Assembly: GCF_003386285.1 (NCBI RefSeq)
Contig: NZ_QPNC01000011.1
Span: forward strand, 140,465 to 204,464
Direction: 5' to 3'
Length of the DNA stretch: 64,000 bases
From: Nocardiopsis sp. FIRDI 009
Lineage (GTDB): Bacteria; Actinomycetota; Actinomycetes; Streptosporangiales; Streptosporangiaceae
The first letter of the stretch is position 1; the number at the start of each line of letters is the position of its first letter. The notes beneath the pieces are model-generated. The model searched no databases and had not been told where the DNA came from. It saw nothing but the letters and a program-made list of their open reading frames with translations. Of the stretch, positions 10,259 through 19,583 are shown piece after piece. The translations under genes and the position numbers were made by a program.

Positions 10259-11527
10259 TCAGCTCACGACCGGCAGGGCCTCGTGGCCGGGCAGTTCGGT
10301 GAAGGTCGGGTGGTGGGTCAGGCCGTCGTCCTCGGCGGGGGCCTGGACGGGGCCGCCGCCCTCGATCGACACCAGGTCGCTGGTGTCGAGTTCCTCCAGC
10401 ATGGAGGGGCCCTGGCCCAGCGCGTCGACCAGGTCCTCGGCGGTCCGGGTGTCGACGCCCTCGGCCACGCGGGGCAGGCCGCCCTCGGTCACCTCGGGCA
10501 GCGCCCTGGTCAGGTCGCCCAACCCGCCCGCGGCCGGGGCGCTCTGGGCGACGGTCATGGTCAGGGGCTCGTCCATGTTGCGCTGGCCCACCAGGCCGAG
10601 GATCTCGCCCTCACCGAGGTTGACGTAGTTGTCGTCGGTGACCGGGTTGGACTCCACGAGGTCCTGGGCCTGCTTGGGGGTCTCCAGGCCGAAGACGTAG
10701 GCCATGTCCCAGATGTTCGGGACGGTGGTGGCGGCCGAGCTCTGGCGGACGGTGCCGGTGTCCTCGGCCAGCGGCAGGTCCGCCACGTCGCTGAGGGCCA
10801 GCGAGTTGTCGCCGGTCAGCCCGGTCAGGTCCGTGGCCTCGGGCAGCCCGGAGCCCTCGGCGAGTGGCAGCTCGGCCCCCTCGGTCAGGCCGGACAGTTC
10901 GGAGGGGTGGGCCAGTCGGGTCAGCTCGGAGGGCGCGGGGACGTCCAGCTCGTCCTTGAGGTCGTGCGTGGCCTGGACGGTGTGCGGCAGCACCCGGCCG
11001 GCGGAGTCCCCGACCCGGCCGCCCGCGTCGTTGGCCGTGTCCTCGACCAGCCCGCCGAGGTCCTCCAGGGACTCCCCGGCGTCCGTGGCGGACTCGGTCA
11101 CGGCGTCACCGGCCGAGTGGCCGATCGTGTGGTGCGGGTCGCCGTCGAGGCCGGTGGCGTCCTGCGTCTCGGCGACGGCGTCGCCCACGGCCGGGAGCGG
11201 GCTCTGGACGTCGGTCACGGGGGTGACCAGACGGCCGGACTCGGGCAGCGGCGCGGACAGGTCGGGGGCGGGCTTGGCCGGGTCGTGCGCGGTCCGCTGG
11301 AGCTCCTGCAGCACGGAGTCGGCGATGGGGACGGCGCCCTCGGGGGCCAGACCGCGCATCGTCGGGGCGACGCCCTCCACGAGGGCCCGTTCGACGAGGG
11401 GGGCGACCGCGTGGGTGGGGGACTCCAGCGTGTCGGCGCCGGCGACGCCCGCGCCCAGGGCGACGAAACCGGCCGTCCCGGCAGCGAGGACGAGGGTTCG
11501 GGCTGAGGTCCGCTTGACCTGCGTCAT
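10259..11527 (-). CDS. Secreted protein of unknown function (422 aa)
   Basis: I do not recognise a domain. The N-terminus is a clear Sec signal peptide: positive MTQVKRTSAR, a hydrophobic run and an AGA-type cleavage site near residue 31. The mature part is acidic, rich in Leu, Pro, Gly, Asp and Thr, and full of short 'LP(L/E)AE..GLP' and 'DLTGLTG' phrases, so it looks largely extended or helical and weakly repetitive. There are no cysteines. GGAAGG lies 6 nt upstream of the ATG. The next gene upstream (11743-12552) has the same architecture and also begins its mature part with ADTL, so the two may be related exported proteins. Function is unknown; a wall-associated or envelope role is only a guess. 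Confidence 0.75.
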   Translation of the reverse strand: MTQVKRTSARTLVLAAGTAGFVALGAGVAGADTLESPTHAVAPLVERALVEGVAPTMRGLAPEGAVPIADSVLQELQRTAHDPAKPAPDLSAPLPESGRLVTPVTDVQSPLPAVGDAVAETQDATGLDGDPHHTIGHSAGDAVTESATDAGESLEDLGGLVEDTANDAGGRVGDSAGRVLPHTVQATHDLKDELDVPAPSELTRLAHPSELSGLTEGAELPLAEGSGLPEATDLTGLTGDNSLALSDVADLPLAEDTGTVRQSSAATTVPNIWDMAYVFGLETPKQAQDLVESNPVTDDNYVNLGEGEILGLVGQRNMDEPLTMTVAQSAPAAGGLGDLTRALPEVTEGGLPRVAEGVDTRTAEDLVDALGQGPSMLEELDTSDLVSIEGGGPVQAPAEDDGLTHHPTFTELPGHEALPVVS

Positions 11528-11701
11528 GGTTAACCTTCCAGAACTCTGTTGCGTGGATACGAGGCGGCCGGTCGCGCGACGGGTGCGCGTGGGCCGGAGC
11601 CGGAGGAGCTGTGGACCACCGGCTGACGTGAATCACGTGAGCGAGCGCACGGGACTCAGGTCAGCTCCCAGAACGTGGACGGGCGCGTGGGGCCCGGGCT
11701 G

Positions 11702-11743
11702 GGACCGGTCCGGGGCACGGCGGGCGTGCCCGGGGGCCGGTCC
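11702..11743 (-). terminator. Hairpin overlapping the 3' end of the 269-aa secreted-protein gene
   Basis: Outer arms at 11702-11708 and 11737-11743 pair perfectly over 7 bp, and an inner GGGCAC/GTGCCC stem extends them. It overlaps the TAG stop of the leftward gene, so it is a plausible terminator between the two secreted-protein genes. Confidence 0.45.
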
Positions 11744-12552
11744 TAGTCGGGGGAGACCGTGGGGTCGTCGGCGGGGTCGACGGGCACGGAGTGGAGCCGG
11801 GCGTCGACCGGGCGGGCGGGCACGGAGGCCGGGGCCGCCAACGGTGTGGAGGTGAGGTATCCGGCGACACCGGGGGCGGCGGAGGGGTTCCCCGAGGTGG
11901 GCGCGGACCCGGTGGTCAGATGGCCGCCGAGGCGCTCGGTGTCGCGCGGGTGCGCGCGGGGGGACTCGTCGGCGCGGTGTGGGGCGTCGTCAGCGGTCGC
12001 CTCGGCCGCGGCGTGCCACCGTGTGGGTTCGGGGGCGGGCGCCGGGTCGGCGTCCGCGGCCGCGGGGGCCGGGGACACCGCGCCCTCCTCGGCGGGGGCC
12101 GACGCCTCGCGCGGGGCGCGGGTCGCGCCTTCCTCCGGACCGGCCGCGAGCTCGGGCAGCGGCTCGGCCGCGGGCGCATCCCAACGGTCGGGGCGGATCT
12201 CCTCGACGACGTGGCGGGCTCCGACGCCCACCTCGCTGACCGCCTGGGCCGGATCGGACAGGCCCTCCGCGGCCTCGGCGGTTCGCTCGGCGTGTTCCTC
12301 CAGGCCCCGGTGGACGGTGCCGAGGGTGGCGGTGACCGGGTCGGCGACCCGGACCACCTCGCCCACGGTGTCGGACAGGGGCCGGGCGCCGTCGAGGTCG
12401 AGGGTGTCGGCGTGGGCCGGGGCCGCCCCGAACAGCCACAGCGTGGCGAGGAAGGCTCCGGCGAGCAGCGGCAGCCCGAGCATCGAGGGCGCCAGCGCGC
12501 ACACGGCCGAGACGACGCGCGCCGCGCGTCCGCTTCGGCTGGTGGCAGGCAT
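11743..12552 (-). CDS. Secreted protein of unknown function (269 aa)
   Basis: No family is recognised. Residues 1-48 form a long signal peptide: an Arg-rich start, a hydrophobic stretch to APAHA, then mature ADTLDLDG. After that the sequence is Ala/Glu/Pro/Asp-rich, low in complexity and without cysteine, with a possible amphipathic helix around HRGLEEHAERTAEAAEGL. It resembles the downstream neighbour in layout (signal peptide, ADTL start, acidic Pro-rich body) but no long identity is visible. The gene reads leftwards, 215 bp upstream of that neighbour. Probably an exported envelope protein. Confidence 0.7.
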   Translation of the reverse strand: MPATSRSGRAARVVSAVCALAPSMLGLPLLAGAFLATLWLFGAAPAHADTLDLDGARPLSDTVGEVVRVADPVTATLGTVHRGLEEHAERTAEAAEGLSDPAQAVSEVGVGARHVVEEIRPDRWDAPAAEPLPELAAGPEEGATRAPREASAPAEEGAVSPAPAAADADPAPAPEPTRWHAAAEATADDAPHRADESPRAHPRDTERLGGHLTTGSAPTSGNPSAAPGVAGYLTSTPLAAPASVPARPVDARLHSVPVDPADDPTVSPD

Positions 12553-12667
12553 GGAGGGCCCTCCGCGACGGGTGCTGTGGTCGGGACGGGGAGACCCCGC
12601 CCGCGACCCGACGTTAGCACACTGTCACTGAGGGTGGTTTTGGTTTGCCGGAACCGGGGAAACGGGG

Positions 12668-13606
12668 TCAGTCGGCCGGAGCGGTGGGTTCGGGGTCACG
12701 GACAGGGCCGTTCCGCCGGGTGGACCGGGCCGTGCGGATCTGGTCGTAGACGAACACCAGCACCGCCGACCACACGAACCCGAAACCGATCCACCGGCTC
12801 GGCGGCATCTCCTCGCCCTGGATGAGCCAGCCGATGAGGAAGATCATCGAGGGCGCGATGTACTGGAGCATGCCGATGACGTTCAACGGCACCCGCCGGG
12901 CGGCCACACCGAACAGCAGCAGCGGCAGGGCGGTGACGAAGCCGCCGCCGACCAGCAGCGCCGTGTGGCCCGGGGAGACGGAGAACATCGTGCCGTCCCC
13001 GGTCAGCTCCAGGTAGGCGACGTAGCCGAGCGCGGGCGCGAACATGATGAGGGTCTCGACGGTGAGACTCTGCATGCCGTCGAGGTCGACGTACTTCTTG
13101 ACCGCGCCGTAGGCGGCGAAGGACGACGCCATGAGCAGGGACAGCCACGGGGCGGAGCCGTAGGCGACGGTCATGACCACGACGGCCAGGGCGCCCAGGC
13201 CGACCGCGACCCACTGGGTGGGGCGCAGGCGTTCGGAGAAGACGAGCACGCCGAGGCAGACCGCCATCATCGGGTTGACGAAGTAGGCGAGCGAGGCCTG
13301 GAGGGTCTCCTGGATGGAGACCGCGTAGATGAACCCCCACCAGTTGATCCCGATGAGGACGGCCCCCGCCGCGATGGGGAGGAAGCGGCGCGGGCTGCGC
13401 AGGACGGGGAGCAGCCAGCTCCAGCCGCGCCGGGCGAGGAGGAGGAAGACGCACATGGCCAGGAGGGACCACACCATGCGGTGGGCGAGGATCTCGCTGG
13501 GTTCGGAGGCGGAGAGGAAGGGCCAGTAGAGGGCCGCGAAGCCCCAGAAGAGGAAGGCGCTCGCGCCGATGGCGACGCCGCGGTTGGATTCGGGCACGAC
13601 CCCCAT
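12668..13606 (-). CDS. rarD: EamA-family transporter RarD
   Basis: A ten-helix drug/metabolite-type permease. The 312-residue protein begins [20 protein letters not shown] and contains the RarD signature region [20 protein letters not shown], followed by the PMMAV...SERLRPTQW segment. The second half repeats the EamA fold and ends in a short Arg-rich cytoplasmic tail. Family length is about 300. RarD proteins were named for a chloramphenicol-sensitivity phenotype, but their substrates are mostly unknown. The start codon is 89 bp from the msrA start, and the two genes diverge. Confidence 0.9.
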   Translation of the reverse strand: MGVVPESNRGVAIGASAFLFWGFAALYWPFLSASEPSEILAHRMVWSLLAMCVFLLLARRGWSWLLPVLRSPRRFLPIAAGAVLIGINWWGFIYAVSIQETLQASLAYFVNPMMAVCLGVLVFSERLRPTQWVAVGLGALAVVVMTVAYGSAPWLSLLMASSFAAYGAVKKYVDLDGMQSLTVETLIMFAPALGYVAYLELTGDGTMFSVSPGHTALLVGGGFVTALPLLLFGVAARRVPLNVIGMLQYIAPSMIFLIGWLIQGEEMPPSRWIGFGFVWSAVLVFVYDQIRTARSTRRNGPVRDPEPTAPAD

Positions 13607-13660
13607 CGTAGGACGAACCGACCTCCGTGTCCCGGGGGATTCTCCGCCTGTGGACGACCC

Positions 13661-13689
13661 GTGCGGCGCGGCTCCGCCGCGACTACCCT
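13661..13689 (+). promoter_or_regulatory. Likely leaderless promoter of msrA
   Basis: TACCCT at 13684-13689 lies exactly at -12 to -7 relative to the msrA ATG at 13696, the layout of leaderless actinobacterial transcripts. A weak GTGCGG sits at the -35 position (13661-13666, 17-bp spacer). No ribosome site precedes the ATG, which fits. Confidence 0.55.
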
Positions 13690-13695
13690 GGACGC

Positions 13696-14361
<666 letters not shown>

Positions 14362-14367
14362 ACGGCG

Positions 14368-14619
14368 GTGAGCGTCGCGCGACTGCGTAACCTCGGTCCC
14401 GCCAGCGCGCGCATGCTCGCCACCGTCGGGGTGCGCACCGCGGCCGACCTGGAGGCGTTGGGCGCCGCGGAGGTCTACCGGCGGCTGCGTGAGACCGGTG
14501 CACCCGGATTGAGCCGGAACCTGCTGTGGGCTATGGAGGGTGCGCTCCTGGACGTCGACTGGCGGAACCTGCCGCCGGAGATCCGGACTCGGCTGTTGGC
14601 CGAGGCGGGCGAGGCGTGA
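14368..14619 (+). CDS. TfoX/Sxy C-terminal-domain protein
   Basis: An 83-residue protein equal to the C-terminal helix-hairpin-helix-like domain of TfoX/Sxy competence regulators: [20 protein letters not shown], then [16 protein letters not shown] and a tail with [18 protein letters not shown]. The N-terminal TfoX domain is absent; stand-alone C-terminal domains are common in actinobacteria and have no assigned job. It starts with GTG 14368, 6 bp after msrA, with GGAGG about 11 nt upstream, so it is probably co-transcribed with msrA. Confidence 0.82.
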   Translation: MSVARLRNLGPASARMLATVGVRTAADLEALGAAEVYRRLRETGAPGLSRNLLWAMEGALLDVDWRNLPPEIRTRLLAEAGEA

Positions 14620-14665
14620 CCCGCGAGGGGCGGCGGCCGACCGGCCTGACCGAGCTGGAGCCGCT

Positions 14666-14845
14666 GTGGCAAAGCGCCGCTCGGCCCCCTTCCCGGACCT
14701 CGGCCCGGTCGGGCGCGTGACGGGCACCGATCTTCCGTACCTCGACGCCACGGTGGCCGGGTTCGTCCCGTCCTACCTGGCCGACGGCCGCCGCCTACTT
14801 CGGCCGAACGATGCGCATGGCAGACCTCATCCTCGGCGACGACTG
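14666..14845 (+). other. Possible decayed coding remnant between tfoX and an MFS gene
   Basis: A GTG at 14666 opens a frame reading VAKRRSAPFPDLGPVGRVTG and then TDLPYLDATVAGFVPSYLAD, which looks protein-like. The frame then runs on antisense to the MFS gene. In another frame the end reads AAYFGRTMRMADLILGDD and stops at 14845. The two halves would join with one frameshift near 14790. I recognise no family, so this is either a frameshifted small gene or chance. Confidence 0.25.
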
Positions 14846-14874
14846 ACGCCCGCCGTACCGGGGGACCCGCGCGG

Positions 14875-16050
14875 CTACCTGGCGGCGACGGCGGCCGCGA
14901 ACAGGACGGCGGCCGACACCAGCAGCGCCCCCGGAGCGCCGACCGACCCGGCCACACCCGCGGCGGCCGCGGGGATGGCGACCTGGCCGAGCCGGTTCCC
15001 CCAGATGCGCAGGGCCAGCGCCGATCCGCGCGCCCCCGGCGGCGCGGTCGTGGCGACCTCCGCCATGGTCAGGGGCTGTCCCAGACCGAGCAGGAAACCG
15101 CCGATCGTCAGGACCGCCCCGAGCAGGACCGGCCCGCCGCCGGGCACGGCCACCAGGGCCAGCGACACCCCCGCCACCGCGGTGCTCGCCACGATCAGCC
15201 TCCCGCGCGACCAGCGCGCCAGCAGCCACGGCAGGCACAGCCGCGAGACCAGGGAGGCCGCGGCGCGCAGACTCAGCAGGACGCCCACGTACGCCGGGGA
15301 GACGCCCCGGCTCTCGGCGATCAGCGGCAGGTAGGCCGTGAGGATGTCCACCGCGGAGAGCAGGGACAGGCTGGCCAGGAGCGCGGCGGTCATCCGGCGC
15401 CCGCGTAGGATCTCGCGCGCCCCGACGGTCGGGGCGGACCCCTGTTCGGCGTGCTCCGGGGAACGCAGCGACAGCAGGGGGAGGATCCCCAGCGCCCCCA
15501 GTACCGCCATGGCACAGGCGACCCACAGCGCCGTCGAGGTGGCCGGGAGGAGCTGCGGTCCGGAGGCGTCGGCGAGGACGGCCCCGGAGATCAGCGGACC
15601 GGCGAGCTGGCCGAGGGAGGCGGCGGCGGTGTACCAGCCGAAGTCGCGGTCCATGTGCTCCGGCGGCGAGAACCGGGCGACCAGCCCCTGGCCGGCGATC
15701 ATGCACAGCAGGTGCCCCGCACCGACCACGGTGCTGGCGAGGGCCAGGGCGACCAGCCCGGTCGCGGCGGCCAGGAGCAGGCTCCCCGCCGCGAGGACCG
15801 CCGCGCCCAGCCCCACGATCCAGGCCGTCCGCCGCGCGCGGTCGGTCGCCCGGCCCAGCGGGACGGCCATGAGCAGGGGGAGGAGCGCGTAGGCCGCCGT
15901 GACCAGCCCGACCGCGACGGCGTCCCCGCCCACGGCGATGGTCCGGTAGGAGATCAGCGGCCGGGCCACGTTGAGGGCGGTGTGTGCGAAGACCACGCTC
16001 ACCAGGAGGAACCACAGCCATCGACGTCCCGGTGGCCCCGCTTTCCCCAT
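14875..16050 (-). CDS. MFS transporter (391 aa)
   Basis: A major facilitator superfamily exporter with 12 hydrophobic segments. The loop 2-3 motif is PLGRATDRARRTAWIVG near residue 65, the usual GxxxDRxGRR region with an altered arginine tract. The second half repeats with PWLLARWSRGRLIV near residue 240. The substrate is unknown; the closest sense is a drug or metabolite efflux pump of about 390 residues. The start is preceded by GAGAGGAG. It reads leftwards and ends 30 bp from the possible remnant at 14845. Confidence 0.85.
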   Translation of the reverse strand: MGKAGPPGRRWLWFLLVSVVFAHTALNVARPLISYRTIAVGGDAVAVGLVTAAYALLPLLMAVPLGRATDRARRTAWIVGLGAAVLAAGSLLLAAATGLVALALASTVVGAGHLLCMIAGQGLVARFSPPEHMDRDFGWYTAAASLGQLAGPLISGAVLADASGPQLLPATSTALWVACAMAVLGALGILPLLSLRSPEHAEQGSAPTVGAREILRGRRMTAALLASLSLLSAVDILTAYLPLIAESRGVSPAYVGVLLSLRAAASLVSRLCLPWLLARWSRGRLIVASTAVAGVSLALVAVPGGGPVLLGAVLTIGGFLLGLGQPLTMAEVATTAPPGARGSALALRIWGNRLGQVAIPAAAAGVAGSVGAPGALLVSAAVLFAAAVAAR

Positions 16051-16090
16051 GACACGCTCCTCTCCGCACGGCCGCCCTCGACATCCGGGG

Positions 16091-16115
16091 CCGACAGAGG
16101 ATCATCCCATGTCGG
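16091..16115. promoter_or_regulatory. Inverted repeat in the divergent MFS / VOC intergenic region
   Basis: CCGACA at 16091-16096 faces TGTCGG at 16110-16115, with an inner GGATCATCC (16099-16107). It lies about 40 bp upstream of the MFS start, where an exporter's repressor often binds. No adjacent regulator gene is present, so the operator idea is tentative. Confidence 0.3.
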
Positions 16116-16300
16116 ATCCGGGGGCGGCCGAGGCGCCCCTTCCCCACCGTGTGAGCACCGGCGGGACGCCCGAGCGGTCGGTACCACCGTGGGACGCGCC
16201 GCCCGCGGACGCTGGCCGCCTCCGGCCAACGGGGCAAAGGCTCGGCAAACGCGCCGACGGAGGGGTGTCGGACGCGGGTGCACGGCGTAGGTTTGGGCGC

Positions 16301-16693
16301 ATGATCAGCAGGATGCATTCGACCACCGTCCTCGTCGGCGACCAGGAGGAGGCGCTCCGTTTCTACGTCGGCGTGCTCGGCTGGGAGAAACGGGAGGACA
16401 ACACCATGGGGCCGATGCGGTGGCTGACCGTGGCGCCGCCCGGGGCGGAGACCGCGTTGGTCCTGGGGCAGCCGGAGGTCTACGACCAGGAGCCGCCCGG
16501 AGCCGCGACGCGGTTGTGCGGCATCTCCCTCATCACCGACGACATCGACGCCGAGTACGAGACGCTGACGGCCAAGGGCGTCAACTTCAAGCAGCCGCCC
16601 GAGACGATGCCGTGGGGTGACCGGGCGACGTGGTTCACCGACCCCTTCGGCAACGAGTTCTTCCTCGTCCAACAGGCCGACGACCGGGGGTGA
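16301..16693 (+). CDS. VOC (glyoxalase/bleomycin-resistance fold) family protein
   Basis: A 130-residue single-domain vicinal-oxygen-chelate protein. The two beta-alpha-beta-beta-beta halves are visible: STTVLVGDQEEALRFYVGVL at the start, and DIDAEYETLTAKGVNFKQPP followed by WFTDPFGNEFFLVQ at the end. The Asp/Glu near the C-terminus and the early His (RMHSTTV) could be metal ligands. The substrate cannot be inferred. I choose ATG 16301; TAGGTT at 16288-16293 suggests a near-leaderless transcript. The upstream open frame is not supported. Confidence 0.88.
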   Translation: MISRMHSTTVLVGDQEEALRFYVGVLGWEKREDNTMGPMRWLTVAPPGAETALVLGQPEVYDQEPPGAATRLCGISLITDDIDAEYETLTAKGVNFKQPPETMPWGDRATWFTDPFGNEFFLVQQADDRG

Positions 16694-16850
16694 GACCGTC
16701 ACGGCCGGGGCGCGCGTCTGTCGAGTCCTGGTCGAGTTTTGACACTCCGATGCCCGGGAGGGGCGGGTGCGCCGGGCAGGTGCCAGAGGACGGCTCCGTG
16801 TCGGGGCCCGGGTCCCCGGCCCCGCCGCCGTCCGACGAGGGGAGGGCGTG

Positions 16851-17099
16851 ATGGCCGCTGGAGGGCCTCCGGAACGGAGGAACGTGCTCGGACAGATCCC
16901 CGTCCGAGTCTGGGTGGCCCTGGCCATCCTGATCTGCGTCGTCGTCTTCGTGGCGCAGAACCGCCGGTCGACCGAGATCCACCTCCTCATGGTCTCGGTG
17001 GCCGCCCCCCTGTGGGCCGTCCTGACGGGCGCCGTCGTGGCCGGTCTGCTGCTCGGTCTGCTCCTGACACCGTCGATCCGCAGGAGGCGGCGCGGGTGA
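16851..17099 (+). CDS. Small membrane protein, LapA/DUF1049-like
   Basis: An 82-residue protein with two membrane helices (WVALAILICVVVFVAQNRRS and a second from APLWAVLTGAVVAGLLLGLL) and an Arg-rich tail. The FVAQNxxxxxIHLL pattern between helices is typical of LapA/DUF1049 proteins, which in enterobacteria help lipopolysaccharide assembly. In actinomycetes the role is unknown. ATG 16851 has GAGGGGAGGG upstream. Confidence 0.75.
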   Translation: MAAGGPPERRNVLGQIPVRVWVALAILICVVVFVAQNRRSTEIHLLMVSVAAPLWAVLTGAVVAGLLLGLLLTPSIRRRRRG

Positions 17100-17360
17100 C
17101 CCCGGGCACGGTGGTGGCGACGCCCGCGCGGTACGGCGGGCGGCCGTCGGCGGTCGGTCCCGCCTGACCGGCTCCGACGACGGCGAGACCCACACCCCCT
17201 GGTTCGCCCGCCTGGCCGAGCCCGCGCGCGTGCGCCTGCCGACCGGACGGGGAGTCGGCGGCGGCGCGCTCGTTCGCGTGTGACCGCCCCCTGACGCCTC
17301 CGAGCCGGAGCCGTGCCGAAGGGGTATCCCGGTCCGGGCACGACCGGAGGGGGTGAGAGC

Positions 17361-18008
17361 ATGGGGGAGATGTCCGAGAGCCAGCCGTGCCGACCGCTGC
17401 GCGCCGGGGTGTTCACCCTGGTGTGCGCGAGCCTGTCCGCGCACGGGCACGCCCTGAGCTCCGGGCACGACGTCCCCCTCCCCGGCCTCCTGCTCGGCAT
17501 GGCCGTGGTCATGGTCATGGCCTGGGCCACCGCCAAACGCCGCCACGGCCCCCTGGTCATGGCCGGGTGGATGCTGTGGGGCCAGTTCGCCCTGCACCTG
17601 GCGTTCAGCTACACCCAGCTCTGGGGCGGCGGTCACGCCGCGCACCTGGCCTCGGCCGACAACCCCGCCCTCGCGACCGACGCGGCGGCCTACTCGGCCA
17701 GCGTCGCCGAGGCAGCCGCGTCGGGCGGGTCGCTGTCCACGTGGCAGATGCTCGTCATGCACGTCGTGGCCGCCCTGCTCAGCGCGTGGTGGCTGCACCG
17801 CGGGGAGAACGCCCTCTTCGCCTTCCTGCGCTTCATGGCGCTCACCCTCTTCCCGCTCCTGATCGCCCTCGGCCGGGTGCGGGTCCTCCCCGAGCCCGCG
17901 ACCGGCCGGGGACCGTGGAACGACGAGGAACTCTCCCAGCCCCTCCTTCCCTATCTCCGGCACACCCTGATCCTGCGGGGGCCGCCTCCGGCTCCGCGCA
18001 CAGCCTGA
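17361..18008 (+). CDS. Integral membrane protein upstream of the ECF/Sco/DyP block
   Basis: A 215-residue protein with about five membrane helices and no firm family call. GGAGGGGGTGAG lies just before ATG 17361, chosen over an earlier in-frame ATG at 17313. Short extracytoplasmic loops are rich in His and Met (SAHGHALSSGHD; QLWGGGHAAHLA; WQMLVMHVV), which could suggest metal contact. It is followed by the ECF sigma factor and the copper-handling genes, so a role in that pathway is plausible but inferred from context only. Confidence 0.7.
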   Translation: MGEMSESQPCRPLRAGVFTLVCASLSAHGHALSSGHDVPLPGLLLGMAVVMVMAWATAKRRHGPLVMAGWMLWGQFALHLAFSYTQLWGGGHAAHLASADNPALATDAAAYSASVAEAAASGGSLSTWQMLVMHVVAALLSAWWLHRGENALFAFLRFMALTLFPLLIALGRVRVLPEPATGRGPWNDEELSQPLLPYLRHTLILRGPPPAPRTA

Positions 18009-18149
18009 GCGTCCGAAGCCCCCGACCACGGCACGGTCCGCCGTCCGCGCCGCCACCCGGCGCCGCGCGGTCCGCCGTGCCCCGCGTCCGTCGACGCGGC
18101 GGCCCCGACGCTCCGGCCGTGCGCCGTCACGCACCGGTGGCCCACCACC

Positions 18150-18176
18150 GGAACGCCAGAGACATTCCCCGCGTCC
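18150..18176 (+). promoter_or_regulatory. Candidate ECF-type promoter
   Basis: GGAAC at 18150-18154 and CGTCC at 18172-18176 are separated by 17 bp, the classical ECF -35/-10 arrangement. It lies about 70 bp upstream of the ECF sigma gene, as expected for autoregulation. This was read by eye. Confidence 0.45.
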
Positions 18177-18247
18177 GCGGTCACCGCGACGGGCGACCCC
18201 GCCGTCCGTCCGTTCGTCGACCGCGCGCGGTGACCGAAGGAGCATCC

Positions 18248-18862
18248 GTGACCGCGTCCGTCGAGACCCGACCCCCCGTACCCTTGGACAGGCACCCGTC
18301 CTCCCGGCCCGACCCGTCCCGGGACGGCCGCCCGGAGCGGGAGGACCTCACCCTCCTGGCGCTGCGGGCCAAGGAGGGCGGCGTGCAGGAGATGAACTCC
18401 CTCTTCTCGTTGACCCGTGACCACGTTGCGCGCTTCATCGCGGGCCGCGTGGACCCCTCCTGGGTCGACGACCTGACCCAGGAGACCTTCTCCCGGGCCA
18501 TGCGCGGCCTGGCCCGCTACGAGGGCCGGGCCCCGGTGCGCTCGTGGCTGCTGTCGGTGGCCCGGCACACCGTCGCCGACCGCTACCGCTCGCACGGCCG
18601 CGCCCCGCGCCACGAGTCCGTGGACGACTGGTCGCGGGTCGGGCCCGGGGCCGCCCCCGGGCGGTTCGACGAGTACCTGGCCCTCCTCGACCTGCTGAGG
18701 GAACTGCCCGAGGACCGTCGCAGGGCCTTCGTCCTCACCCAGATCGAGGGGGTTCCCTACGCTGAGGCGGCCCGGAGCATCGGCGTGCCCATCGGCACGG
18801 TCCGGTCCCGGGTGGCACGCGGGCGCCGTGACCTGCTGCGCCTGCTGCGCGAGGCCGCCTGA
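18248..18862 (+). CDS. ECF RNA polymerase sigma factor
   Basis: A 204-residue sigma-70-family factor with region 2 (SWVDDLTQETFSRAMRGLAR and RSWLLSVARHTVADRYR) and region 4 (LPEDRRRAFVLTQIEGVPYA and GVPIGTVRSRVARGRRDLL). It lacks regions 1 and 3 and starts with a ~40-residue Pro/Arg-rich tail. GTG 18248 is chosen because AAGGAG lies 5 nt upstream; the longer open frame is the shadow of the membrane-protein gene. No anti-sigma gene is adjacent. The next gene, sco, follows 88 bp later, so this factor may control copper-protein maturation; that is inference. Confidence 0.9.
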   Translation: MTASVETRPPVPLDRHPSSRPDPSRDGRPEREDLTLLALRAKEGGVQEMNSLFSLTRDHVARFIAGRVDPSWVDDLTQETFSRAMRGLARYEGRAPVRSWLLSVARHTVADRYRSHGRAPRHESVDDWSRVGPGAAPGRFDEYLALLDLLRELPEDRRRAFVLTQIEGVPYAEAARSIGVPIGTVRSRVARGRRDLLRLLREAA

Positions 18863-18950
18863 CCCCCGGGGGGCGCACGTCGGCGCGCCCCACACCGGAC
18901 CGACGGCCCCGCGCGGGACCCGCGCGCGGCCCCCACCACCAAGGAGACAG

Positions 18951-19583
18951 ATGACACCCCGGCCCCTCCGGTCCGCCCGCCGGTGGACCACCACCACCGC
19001 CGCCGTGGCGGCCCTCCTCGCCCTCACCACCGCCTGCTCCACGGGAGCCTCCCCGTCGGACGCCGAGTACTACCTCGACCTGTCCGACGACCCGATGCCC
19101 GCCTCCACCGCGGAGCTGACCACGGTCGACGGCGACCCCTGGACCTTCTCCGACGTCGCCGACGACCGTCTCACCCTGCTCTTCTTCGGCTACACCAGCT
19201 GCCCCGACGTGTGCCCGATGACCATGGCCGACATCAACCTGGCCCTGGACGAGGCGGGCGGGACCGCGGAGGACTTCGACGTCGTCATGGTCTCGACCGA
19301 CCCCGCGCGGGACACCGACGAGCAGTTGCGCTCCTGGCTGGACCGCTTCGACCCCGACTTCCAGGGCGTGCGCGGCGACATCGCCGCCACGGTCGGGGCC
19401 GCGGCCGACTACGGCATCGCCATCGAGGCCCCCGAGGAGACCGACGGCGAGTACCTGGTCACGCACGGAGGGCGGATCGTCGTCCTGCTGCCCGACGGCC
19501 GGGCGGCGGGCATGTTCGACGAGGGCACCGAGTCCGACCAGATCGCCGAGCTGCTGCCGACGCTCCGGGACGAACTGCTGTGA
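18951..19583 (+). CDS. Sco-family copper chaperone (SCO1/SenC), lipoprotein
   Basis: Sco proteins deliver or reduce copper during cytochrome oxidase and cuproprotein assembly. The 210-residue product starts with a lipoprotein signal (LALTTAC, lipidated Cys near residue 24). It then has a thioredoxin fold with the CPDVCP copper motif near residue 84 and the conserved His in LVTHGG. GTDPARDTDEQ-like sequence (STDPARDTDEQLRSWL) is also typical. AAGGAGACAG precedes the ATG. Its stop overlaps the start of the DyP gene. In Streptomyces lividans an operon pairs Sco with the DyP peroxidase DtpA and the chaperone ECuC; the same trio is seen here. Confidence 0.93.
   Translation: MTPRPLRSARRWTTTTAAVAALLALTTACSTGASPSDAEYYLDLSDDPMPASTAELTTVDGDPWTFSDVADDRLTLLFFGYTSCPDVCPMTMADINLALDEAGGTAEDFDVVMVSTDPARDTDEQLRSWLDRFDPDFQGVRGDIAATVGAAADYGIAIEAPEETDGEYLVTHGGRIVVLLPDGRAAGMFDEGTESDQIAELLPTLRDELL

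Noticed and set aside
17100..17283. Open stretch reading SRLTGSDDGETHTPWFARLA after the LapA-like gene
   Set aside because: No start codon in frame, no ribosome site and no recognised family; it may be a remnant but the evidence is too thin.
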